In this document: positions 15,830-22,398 of the stretch, piece by piece | Layout: each line of letters starts with the position of its first letter | Numbering within the stretch: the first letter of the stretch is position 1 | Source: Cognatundibacterium jejuense | Lineage (GTDB): Bacteria; Pseudomonadota; Gammaproteobacteria; Burkholderiales; Burkholderiaceae_D | Assembly: GCF_014284255.1 (NCBI RefSeq) | Contig: NZ_JACOFV010000026.1 | Span: 1 to 32,157, forward strand | Direction of reading: 5' to 3' | DNA: 32,157 bases | The notes under the pieces: generated by a model | Seen by the model: only the letters and a program-made list of their open reading frames with translations | Told to the model about the DNA's origin: nothing | Databases searched by the model: none | Program-made: the position numbers and the translations under genes

Positions 15830-15849
15830 TATAGAACACATGTTCTATA
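15830..15849. promoter_or_regulatory. Perfect palindromic operator candidate
   Basis: TATAGAACACATGTTCTATA is a 20-bp sequence with perfect 9-bp arms, and a half-site TGTTCT follows at about 15855. It lies about 80 bp before the lipoprotein start and after the LuxR gene. It is a plausible binding site for a dimeric regulator, most simply the adjacent LuxR-type protein. Confidence 0.5.
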
Positions 15850-15905
15850 GTGGGTGTTCTGAATCGTAACTTAGGAGATTCTGGTAAATTTCGCCTTTAA
15901 ATAAA

Positions 15906-16898
15906 TCACCTGATTTGATTAATTATTTTAGCCAGTTCGGCCTTGCCAGAAATCCCGAATTTCGAGTAAATGCTATGAGCCTGATTTCTTACTGTCGCAG
16001 GTTGATTACCTAGTTTCTGGGCGATTGCTTTGTATGTTTCATTACGAACCAACATCTCAGCAATGACTAACTCCGTTGGCGATAAATTTTCAAAGGTCAT
16101 CGTTTTTCTGAAATTTAAAAACAACAAATCTTTTTGACGCCTAGCAGTCAGAACGAACATCTTTCCGATATAAATTCTTTCTGATGTTGATCCTAAGTTT
16201 TCTAACAAAATCGAAGGAAGAAATGGCGGAATCCATGTATGAAATTCTTTGAATAAAAAATCTTCTGCAACATCATCTATAAAAAGAAGCGCACCTTCTA
16301 GTGAACAAATTGCAGTGCCATTTACCGGATTTTTTACTTCACTTATTCTATGTATTTGTCGGTTAATGGCAAAGGCTTGAAATACATGGGGGAAGATAAT
16401 ATTCGCTTTACAATTATCGTTTTGAACGTATTCAGCATTATTTTTGCGTCGCCAAAGTGAGAGCGTTTGAAATCGATTTGGCATTGGCGGCGCGAGTACC
16501 ATAACCATGGTTTGAATGCATTCCGTTTTTATTCCATAAGCAGCAACATTTGATTTGATGCCCTTGTCATAAACCGATAAGGTGACTGAATTTCCTTTAT
16601 TTTTAAATGCCATTGCTAATGACGGATCTGCACTGGTTAATTTATTTTGTCCTTCTACAAATTCAGGTTCAAGATAGTTTTGTCTTGCGTGTAATTTATC
16701 GTAGGTGGAAATATTATGAGCCGCAGCAGATAGCAGTTTTATTCCAGAAGTATCCGAAGTGTTAAAATCGCAGAATCCACCTGAATCAAAATTAATTTCT
16801 CTTTTTATAAGCGAAAAAATTTTGTCTGAAAATTCAGAAACGCACGTATTCTGACTTGCATGATAAATATCCAGCAATAAATTGTTTATTTCATTCAT
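15906..16898 (-). CDS. LuxR-family transcriptional regulator
   Basis: I start this at the ATG at 16898 (330 aa); a GTG nine bases earlier is also possible and neither has a good ribosome binding site. The C-terminal ~60 residues are a GerE/LuxR helix-turn-helix: LSPTELVIAEMLVRNETYKA, then LGNQPATVRNQAHSIYSKFG. The N-terminal ~250 residues have no conserved acyl-homoserine-lactone pocket or receiver Asp that I can see, so the signal is unknown. Many short LuxR proteins of this type regulate a neighbouring surface-protein gene; here the lipoprotein gene and its upstream palindrome are the obvious candidates. Confidence 0.85.
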   Translation of the reverse strand: MNEINNLLLDIYHASQNTCVSEFSDKIFSLIKREINFDSGGFCDFNTSDTSGIKLLSAAAHNISTYDKLHARQNYLEPEFVEGQNKLTSADPSLAMAFKNKGNSVTLSVYDKGIKSNVAAYGIKTECIQTMVMVLAPPMPNRFQTLSLWRRKNNAEYVQNDNCKANIIFPHVFQAFAINRQIHRISEVKNPVNGTAICSLEGALLFIDDVAEDFLFKEFHTWIPPFLPSILLENLGSTSERIYIGKMFVLTARRQKDLLFLNFRKTMTFENLSPTELVIAEMLVRNETYKAIAQKLGNQPATVRNQAHSIYSKFGISGKAELAKIINQIR

Positions 16899-17227
16899 AA
16901 AAATCACATTGCAGTCAATACGTTAAAATAAAGTTACTCATTCCAGCGTTGGCAAAACTATTGTAATTACCGATTCCAGTATTACCTAGATCGAAATTTG
17001 GGATATTTATTTCAGCTAATCGTGATAACTATTCTCCGACGATAGCAAGTCGAGCTAAATTAAAGTAGCTTTCATATGCCGCGCCTATAGCAAGTATTTT
17101 TAATATTGATGAAAACTATCCTAAATTTAGGTCAATTTAGCGCAAAAATGACAACTTGGATATGCTTGTGAACTAAATTGGGACAAATATTGAAAAATTT
17201 CTTTACGGCATCTTTTGGTTAAGTCAA
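16899..17227. other. Intergenic region upstream of luxR
   Basis: AT-rich with no complete gene. It holds a perfect 12-bp palindrome CCTAAATTTAGG (17120-17131), a possible operator. A short minus-strand frame just before luxR translates to GNTGIGNYNSFANAG, vaguely like the lipoprotein C-terminus, but has no start codon. Confidence 0.35.
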
Positions 17228-17455
17228 ATGGAAAATAACGTTTTTCACCTACCCCAATTCACACCCACCGCAAAAAAAATGTGGATGGCAATTCCATTGA
17301 ATTTCCGTAATCAACTGCTGGAAAATGTATATTGTGGTGAATGCAGGGGTGTAACCACCATCACCAATTATTCTGGTTCAGTGAAATCAGGAACGCTTAT
17401 ATTGTCTGGAAAATGCAAAGCTTGCGGTGCTGAAGTTGCCAGGGTTATTGATTGA
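17228..17455 (+). CDS. Small zinc-ribbon protein
   Basis: The protein has 75 residues. Two CxxC pairs, Cys36/Cys39 (CGEC) and Cys63/Cys66 (CKAC), form a zinc ribbon around a beta hairpin (SGTLILSGKC). The N-terminus is short and helical. No clear ribosome binding site precedes the ATG. Such small zinc-ribbon proteins are common on integrative elements, with no known function; nucleic-acid binding is the usual guess. It lies directly before the iteron region. Confidence 0.6.
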   Translation: MENNVFHLPQFTPTAKKMWMAIPLNFRNQLLENVYCGECRGVTTITNYSGSVKSGTLILSGKCKACGAEVARVID

Positions 17456-17466
17456 AATTTCCCATT

Positions 17467-17762
17467 GGTTCTGCTCGGTTCTGCGGCGAAAAAAATCAGT
17501 GTAGAACCTTGAAAGCCTTGTTCGGCATAACTTTCCCTACAGGTTCTGCGGTTCTACTCTAAATAATTGATATAAAGAAGAAGAGCAGAAAGACTACTGC
17601 GCTTTTTACATGTACCAAACTTCCATGATTTGAGCAGAACCAGTTTTTTCGCTGAAAATCCCTGATTAATAAGGTTTGCATGGTTCTACTCGGCTGAAAG
17701 TCAATGCCTGCAATGGTTTGAAAATAAGAGCCTTATTCAGTAAGGCTTTCACGGTTCTGCTC
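17467..17762. repeat. Iteron cluster, candidate replication origin
   Basis: The decamer GGTTCTGCTC or variants occur seven times: forward at 17467, 17477, 17542, 17550, 17682 and 17753, and reverse at 17632. A reverse 8-mer (GTAGAACC) is at 17501 and a partial reverse copy at 17583. The last two forward copies are preceded by related spacers (AATAAGG/GTAAGGC before the iteron), so the unit is longer than 10 bp. AT-rich DNA lies between. This looks like an iteron origin for the element's SF3 helicase; one inverted copy also precedes the helicase gene. Confidence 0.55.
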
Positions 17763-18193
17763 TTTTTTGAAAAAATGCAAATCTAAGCCATTGTTCAGTT
17801 TGTCCAAGTAGCCCAAGCCGATTCCTAAACCTCCGCAATAAAATCTTCAACAGCAGCCCCCCCAAGCCAATTCCACGGCATCTCTATTTTTGCCCGTCAA
17901 TCTATCTGCAACACCTTTTTCTCGTCTCGCTAAAAACGCCAAGATTTGCACGTCTGCGAATCAACACAAGCATTCCCCTTCGGGATTTTCTGCAATCGGT
18001 TCTCTCTTCGTTACGACTGCGATTTTGACAAATTGCTTGCATTGCTTCTTGTCCAGCCATGCCATTCGTGGCTTAGGCGAAACGACTCAAAAATGATGCA
18101 GATAAACGGGTTGTGAAGTCTGCAAAAACAGAGCAAGTCAAAATCAACTTCAGGCTCAACCAGCCTAAAAACGATACGAAAGCAGAGAACACC
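17763..18193 (+). other. Untranslated region before ardA
   Basis: A TTG-started frame of 68 codons (17890-18096) exists, but its composition and missing ribosome binding site argue against coding. Hairpins are visible: TCCC/GGGA around 17974-17984, and AGCCATG/CGTGGCT (18055-18061 with 18067-18073). Sequences of this kind precede antirestriction genes on other mobile elements in my memory, possibly as regulatory or single-strand-active promoter regions. Confidence 0.4.
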
Positions 18194-18700
18194 ATGAGCA
18201 CATTTTTCGCACAGCCTTATAGCTTGGATGCAGTCGGTTTTTACTTTGAGACATTGGAGTCATACACCGAGAATTCAGAAAACCTGCTGGACGCCTTTGG
18301 CAACTCTGTAGAGGAGTTTGAAATTCAATTCATAGATGGTGACAATTGCGAGTTGTTTTCAGCGTGTGGCATCAATCAAGCCAATTTAAACCGATGGTTT
18401 GAAACCATTGCAGATTTAGCCGAACATGAAAAAACAGCCTTGTATTACTTGTGCAGTGTTTCAGGCTATAACTTGGAAAATGCTTTGGATAAGCTGGAAG
18501 ATGTGAATTTGTCCGAAGGCAGTTTGAAAGACGTAGCAGAAAATCTGTTTGATGAATTCTACTTAAACGACGTTCCGGAATCAGTGCGTGCTTATATTAA
18601 TTACGAAAAATATGCGCGAGACTGCGAAATGGGTGGCGACTTATACGAGTTTGATTTTGAAGGCACAACCTGGACATGCACCAATGCTTCAAGCATTTAG
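18194..18700 (+). CDS. ardA: Antirestriction protein ArdA
   Basis: I start this at the ATG at 18194 (168 aa, the usual ArdA size); a GTG at 18113 would add 27 basic residues unlike the family. It is strongly acidic, as expected for a DNA mimic. Typical ArdA segments are present: a central DNCELFSACGINQANLNRWF and the C-terminal VRAYINYEKYARDCEMGGDL. ArdA dimers imitate B-form DNA and block type I restriction enzymes, helping the element survive entry into a new host. It lies at the right end of the element, about 160 bp before attR. Confidence 0.85.
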   Translation: MSTFFAQPYSLDAVGFYFETLESYTENSENLLDAFGNSVEEFEIQFIDGDNCELFSACGINQANLNRWFETIADLAEHEKTALYYLCSVSGYNLENALDKLEDVNLSEGSLKDVAENLFDEFYLNDVPESVRAYINYEKYARDCEMGGDLYEFDFEGTTWTCTNASSI

Positions 18701-18772
18701 TCAAAATAACGTGGACAAGGCGGGCAGGTTGGACTTGCCTACAGAAAGAACGTGTTTTGATTGAAAATTTTG

Positions 18773-18803
18773 ATAGGCTACGGCGTAGCCTATACGTAGC
18801 CTA
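18773..18803. promoter_or_regulatory. Probable integrase arm-type sites, right end
   Basis: Holds the exact 19-bp copy of the left-end repeat (18785-18803). It is preceded by its inverted half, AGGCTAC-GGC-GTAGCCT, giving a palindrome. Located about 55 bp inside attR. Confidence 0.55.
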
Positions 18804-18810
18804 GACACCA

Positions 18811-18852
18811 AAAAACAAAAAAGGGTTAGTGCCTACTACGGCTCTAACCCTT
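18811..18852 (-). terminator. Element-borne terminator for tRNA-Phe
   Basis: On the minus strand: stem AAGGGTTAG/CTAACCCTT (18844-18852 with 18821-18829), extended by an inner GCC/GGC, followed by a T-rich run. It lies directly after the tRNA 3' end but inside the element, so it replaces the chromosomal terminator now displaced to 2718-2751. Confidence 0.8.
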
Positions 18853-18858
18853 GATGTA

Positions 18859-18907
18859 CTTGGTGGCCCGGGGCGGAATCGAACCACCGACACAAGGATT
18901 TTCAATC
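18859..18907 (-). repeat. attR: 49-bp repeat within tRNA-Phe
   Basis: Identical to 2765-2813. It supplies the 3' 47 nt of the intact tRNA, so the gene is restored after integration. The repeat ends in the anticodon stem-loop region, suggesting strand exchange there or in the T arm. Confidence 0.95.
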
Positions 18908-18936
18908 CTCTGCTCTACCGACTGAGCTACCAGGCC
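18861..18936 (-). tRNA. pheT-tRNA: tRNA-Phe (GAA)
   Basis: A 76-nt cloverleaf: acceptor GGCCTGG pairs with CCGGGCC (one G-T-type mismatch allowed), anticodon loop TTGAAAA giving GAA, T arm GGTTCGATTCC, encoded CCA. It is the integration target of the element. Confidence 0.95.
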
Positions 18937-19100
18937 AAGACCACGCATTATAGAGATGAGTTCGATGAAAAGCAAGCCCTTGGCCGAAAAAAGCTTTTTC
19001 TTGCTGGGCGCGGGGCTTGGTATGGGGCTTGATGTGGCTCATCTGCAGTGGTGACTGAGGGGCGTATAATGGTGGGATTGTCTATGCGGAAGGTCTGGTT

Positions 19101-20297
19101 ATGACGGCTCAGGTTCATGATTGTGATATTTGTATTGTTGGTAATGGCGCGGTAGGTAAAGCGGCGGCATTGGGTTTTGCGCAAGCGGGTTTGCGGGTGG
19201 CGGTGTTGTGTCGCAGTGCTGCGCCGACGCCGGTGTCGGCGGACTGGGATGTCCGGGTGTTTGCTCTTAACCATGTTGCGCATACATTGTTGTCCTCCTT
19301 GAAAGTGTGGGATGCGCTGGATTTGCAGCGTGTGGCGCCTGTCACTGAAATGCAGGTTAAAGGTGGTAATGCGCCTGAGGATGGCCAATTGGGTTTTGAT
19401 GCCTATGGTGCCCGTAGCGAAGAATTGGCGTGGATTGTTGAAGATAGAAATTTAAATCACGCGCTCGATACCGCGATGAAGTTTGCCCAAAACTTGACGC
19501 TGGTGACTGGTCAGGCAAAGCAAATGCAATGGCAGGAAGATGCTGCCGTGGTGATGTTGGAAGATGGCGCATCGATCAAGGCGAGTCTGGTGGTGGGGGC
19601 TGACGGTTCGCAATCCTGGGTGCGTGGTCAATGTGATATTGGTCTTGATTATCGTTCTTATGGTCAAAAAGGCGTGGTCACGAATTTTGAATGTGAAAAA
19701 CCGCATCATGGTGTTGCCCATCAATGGTTTGTTGAAAAGCTGGGTATTATTGCCTTGTTGCCTTTGCCGGGTAACCGGGTTTCTTTAGTCTGGTCTGCGC
19801 CAGATACATTGGCTGATACTTTGCTGCGTGAGCCTCTGTCGGCCTTGGTGGCTCGTCTTGAAGAATATTGTCTGGATGTATTGGGTCATTTAACGCCAGT
19901 GCTGCCAGAAGACATTAAAGCGTTTCCATTGACGCTGATGCGCCCGCATAGCATGATCGGGCAACGTGTGGCGCTCATTGGGGACGCGGCACACGTCGTA
20001 CACCCACTAGCGGGGCATGGCATGAATCTGGGCTTCGGGGATGTTGCTAGTCTGTTGGAATTGGTCAAAGCGCGTGAAGATCATCGTGATTGCGGCGATG
20101 CCCGGTTGCTGGAGCGCTATCGTCGCGCCCGCAAAGAAGAAGTGTTTCTGATGCAAATGACCACCGACGGTCTGGCGCGCTTGTTTGGCTCAGATCTGGC
20201 ACCATTGCGTCTGGCACGTAATTTTGGATTGAACTTACTGAACCGTTTACCAGTCATAAAAGGCAAATTAATCTCTCACGCAATGGGCAGTAAATAA
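19101..20297 (+). CDS. UbiH/UbiF-family FAD-dependent hydroxylase
   Basis: This 398-aa protein has a clear ribosome binding site (GGAAGG) before the ATG. It has the N-terminal dinucleotide fold (CIVGNGAVGKAAALGFAQAG), a central VVGADGSQSWVR, and the flavin-ribityl motif VALIGDAAHVVHPLAGHGMN, all hallmarks of ubiquinone-biosynthesis aromatic hydroxylases of the UbiH/UbiF/UbiI/VisC group. It would hydroxylate the quinone ring with NAD(P)H and O2. Which ring position cannot be decided from sequence alone. It is the first core gene to the right of the tRNA, followed by dsbC. Confidence 0.9.
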   Translation: MTAQVHDCDICIVGNGAVGKAAALGFAQAGLRVAVLCRSAAPTPVSADWDVRVFALNHVAHTLLSSLKVWDALDLQRVAPVTEMQVKGGNAPEDGQLGFDAYGARSEELAWIVEDRNLNHALDTAMKFAQNLTLVTGQAKQMQWQEDAAVVMLEDGASIKASLVVGADGSQSWVRGQCDIGLDYRSYGQKGVVTNFECEKPHHGVAHQWFVEKLGIIALLPLPGNRVSLVWSAPDTLADTLLREPLSALVARLEEYCLDVLGHLTPVLPEDIKAFPLTLMRPHSMIGQRVALIGDAAHVVHPLAGHGMNLGFGDVASLLELVKAREDHRDCGDARLLERYRRARKEEVFLMQMTTDGLARLFGSDLAPLRLARNFGLNLLNRLPVIKGKLISHAMGSK

Positions 20298-20357
20298 ACA
20301 TTGCAATATATGAATGTAAATGACCTTTGAAGCATGGTGGTCACACAAGGAATCAAA

Positions 20358-21101
20358 ATGGATTTAAAGCAATGTATGGCAGGTTTGACGATGGCCGTTA
20401 CGTTCTCAATGGCTGGCTTGGTGGTAGCTCAGACGCCGCAAGAAGTAGCGATCAAAAAATTGGTAGAGCCACGATTAGGTGACGGCGTTAAGGTTGATTC
20501 CGTGACTAAAACGCCGTATGCCGGTTTGTATGAAGTCAGAGTTGGTTCAGAAGTGCTCTACACAGATGACAAAGCGCAGTTTTTATTTATTGGTAACGTA
20601 ATCGATACGAGAACTGGTGCCAACTACACCCGTGCGCGAGTGGATGAAATCAACAAAATTAAATTCTCTGATTTGCCATTGGAAATGGCTTTGAAAACGG
20701 TCAAAGGTGATGGGAAGCGCGTGATTGCTGTGTTTGAAGATCCCAATTGCGGCTACTGCAAACGTTTCCGTCAGACTCTGGCAGGGATGGACAACATCAC
20801 CGTCTATACGTTTATGTACAATATTCTTGCCGAAGATTCGACAGTGAAGTCCAAAAACATCTGGTGCTCCGCTGACCGCAACAAGGCGTGGGATGAATGG
20901 ATGATTAACGGCAAAGTCGCGCCGAATGCCCCTGCCAATTGTGTGACGCCAAATGAAAAAGTATTGGAGTTAGGCCATAAATTGAATATACGTGGCACAC
21001 CCGCTATTTTCTTTATGGATGGAACCCGTGTTCCTGGTGCTATGGATGCTAAAGCCTTGGAAGAAAAATTTGCCAGCCTGAAGTCTGGCAAGGCAAATTA
21101 A
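20358..21101 (+). CDS. dsbC: Periplasmic disulfide isomerase DsbC
   Basis: I start this at the ATG at 20358 (AAGGA upstream) because the signal peptide MDLKQCMAGLTMAVTFSMAG then has a normal form, with cleavage near VVAQ-TPQ; a GTG/ATG at 20334 would extend it by 8 residues. The mature protein has the N-terminal dimerisation domain and a thioredoxin fold with active site Cys131-Gly-Tyr-Cys134 (DPNCGYCKRF) and the cis-Pro loop (RGTPAIFF). It isomerises wrong disulfides in periplasmic proteins, kept reduced by DsbD. The length of 247 aa is typical. Confidence 0.93.
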   Translation: MDLKQCMAGLTMAVTFSMAGLVVAQTPQEVAIKKLVEPRLGDGVKVDSVTKTPYAGLYEVRVGSEVLYTDDKAQFLFIGNVIDTRTGANYTRARVDEINKIKFSDLPLEMALKTVKGDGKRVIAVFEDPNCGYCKRFRQTLAGMDNITVYTFMYNILAEDSTVKSKNIWCSADRNKAWDEWMINGKVAPNAPANCVTPNEKVLELGHKLNIRGTPAIFFMDGTRVPGAMDAKALEEKFASLKSGKAN

Positions 21102-21146
21102 TATTTTCAACTCATTTCTCCGCTTATCTATTTAACGAGATTGTTG

Positions 21147-21746
21147 ATGACGATACCCGCAAACTGGACAGGGATTTTACTGGCCGCAGGACGTGGGCGT
21201 CGCTTTGATCCGCTGGGGGATGAGGATAAATTACGCCAAATTCTCCCTGGCGGGTCCAGCATTGCTTGCCGGAGCGCAGCGCAATTGCAAGCCGTTTTAC
21301 CTGATCTTTGTGTGGTTGTGCGTCCCGATAACCAGCAATTGATACAGCAACTACAGCAAAGTAACTATCCGGTTTTAATTTGTTCAGAAGCAGATGAAGG
21401 TATGGCCGCATCCCTGACGGCGGCGTTGCGACATACCAAAGTTAGTGCCGGGTGGATTGTTGCTTTGGCTGATATGCCGTTTGTGCAGCAGACGACCATT
21501 GCACTGGTATTGCAAGCTTTACAGAATGGCGCAGATATTGTCGTGCCAGTTTTTGGGGGGCGCCGCGGGCATCCAGTGGGGTTCTCCCACCATCATTTAC
21601 CTGAGTTATTGGGCCTCACTGGTGATCAGGGTGCACGCATGCTATTGCAAAAATATCCAGTGCTGGAAGTTGTGGTGAATGATCCTGGTATTCTTCAGGA
21701 TATTGATAATCCCGCCGATTTGCAGACATATCTACCTAAAATCTGA
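21147..21746 (+). CDS. MobA/MocA-like nucleotidyltransferase
   Basis: I start this 199-aa protein at the ATG at 21147, after two upstream TTG codons. It has the N-terminal nucleotide-binding motif LLAAGRGRRFDPLG, a lysine shortly after (EDKLR), the metal-binding ALADMPFV, and GRRGHPVGF typical of the MocA/molybdenum cofactor cytidylyl- or guanylyltransferase group. Those enzymes attach CMP or GMP to molybdopterin for molybdoenzymes such as xanthine dehydrogenase. The substrate cannot be fixed from sequence. No molybdoenzyme genes are in view, and it follows dsbC on the same strand. Confidence 0.8.
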   Translation: MTIPANWTGILLAAGRGRRFDPLGDEDKLRQILPGGSSIACRSAAQLQAVLPDLCVVVRPDNQQLIQQLQQSNYPVLICSEADEGMAASLTAALRHTKVSAGWIVALADMPFVQQTTIALVLQALQNGADIVVPVFGGRRGHPVGFSHHHLPELLGLTGDQGARMLLQKYPVLEVVVNDPGILQDIDNPADLQTYLPKI

Positions 21747-21906
21747 ACTTCTTCGTCAATCTTTTATCCGGATATGTCCTTCATTTACGATCAGATATAT
21801 CTAACTCTACGTTTTCCTCTTAGAATAGCGGTTTTCGTCTTTAGTACGAAATCGGTTTTGCACGTGTTTTTTGCGTACGTTTTTTGGGCGGTAACCGCGG
21901 GACATT

Positions 21907-22359
21907 ATGAATATTCTGAATCAAAAACTTGCTATCCGACTTGGCTTTGCTGGCCTCATCCCTTTTATTTTGTTGACGGCAGCTTGTTGGTTGGTACCAG
22001 TGGACTTACTCAATAATTTTGTTCGTGCTCAGCTTGCCTATGGTATTGCGATTTTGTCGTTTCTTGGTGGTGTGCATTGGGGCATCACGATTATGGCCAG
22101 AGGTGAAGACATTGAAGAGACCCGCAAAGCCTTAATCTGGGGTGTGATCCCGACGATTATTGCCTGGTGTTCTCTGGTGAATTTGCTGATTGGATTTTTA
22201 GTACAAGTAGTGGGATTTATTGCTGCTTACAAGATCGATAAAAAACTCTACCAAAGCTATGCTGTCCCGACCTGGTTTATTGATTTGCGCTTGCAACTTA
22301 CCCGCGTGGTAGTCACTGCACAGATATTCACCTTCATCGCTGCGAATGTGCGCATTTAA
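21907..22359 (+). CDS. DUF3429-type integral membrane protein
   Basis: This 150-aa protein has a short ribosome binding site (GGGA, 21899-21902). It has four hydrophobic segments (about residues 12-32, 40-58, 76-96 and 100-115) with the pattern FLGGVHWG and WGVIPTIIAWCSL, matching the DUF3429 family of small inner-membrane proteins. Function is unknown. It stands between the MocA-like gene and the M61 peptidase gene; no signal peptide cleavage site is evident. Confidence 0.8.
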   Translation: MNILNQKLAIRLGFAGLIPFILLTAACWLVPVDLLNNFVRAQLAYGIAILSFLGGVHWGITIMARGEDIEETRKALIWGVIPTIIAWCSLVNLLIGFLVQVVGFIAAYKIDKKLYQSYAVPTWFIDLRLQLTRVVVTAQIFTFIAANVRI

Positions 22360-22398
22360 CTTCACTACACATAATTATTATCAGAAAGATCGTTGAGC

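Larger units (their letters stand above)
2765..18907. mobile_element. Integrative mobilizable element in tRNA-Phe (~16.1 kb)
   Basis: The boundaries are the perfect 49-bp repeats. The integrase lies 160 bp inside attL and the intact tRNA is on the right. The content is modular: integration (2973-4364), small unknown genes, an SF3 helicase, MobC, oriT and relaxase, a restriction-modification module, lipoprotein/LuxR cargo, iterons and ArdA. No mating-pair genes, phage capsid genes or transposases are seen, so mobilisation by a helper conjugative system is the likely mode of spread. The interior is visibly AT-richer than the core genes to the right. Confidence 0.9.

Noticed and set aside
16920..17010. 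Minus-strand residues resembling the lipoprotein C-terminus before luxR
   Set aside because: No start codon and an upstream stop; the similarity is short and Gly/Asn-rich, so likely chance or an old remnant.
17467..17762. CRISPR array
   Set aside because: The repeats are only ~10 bp, occur in both orientations and have irregular spacing, and no cas genes are nearby.
17890..18096. 68-codon frame upstream of ardA
   Set aside because: TTG start, no ribosome binding site, and composition unlike a protein; I treat it as untranslated regulatory sequence.
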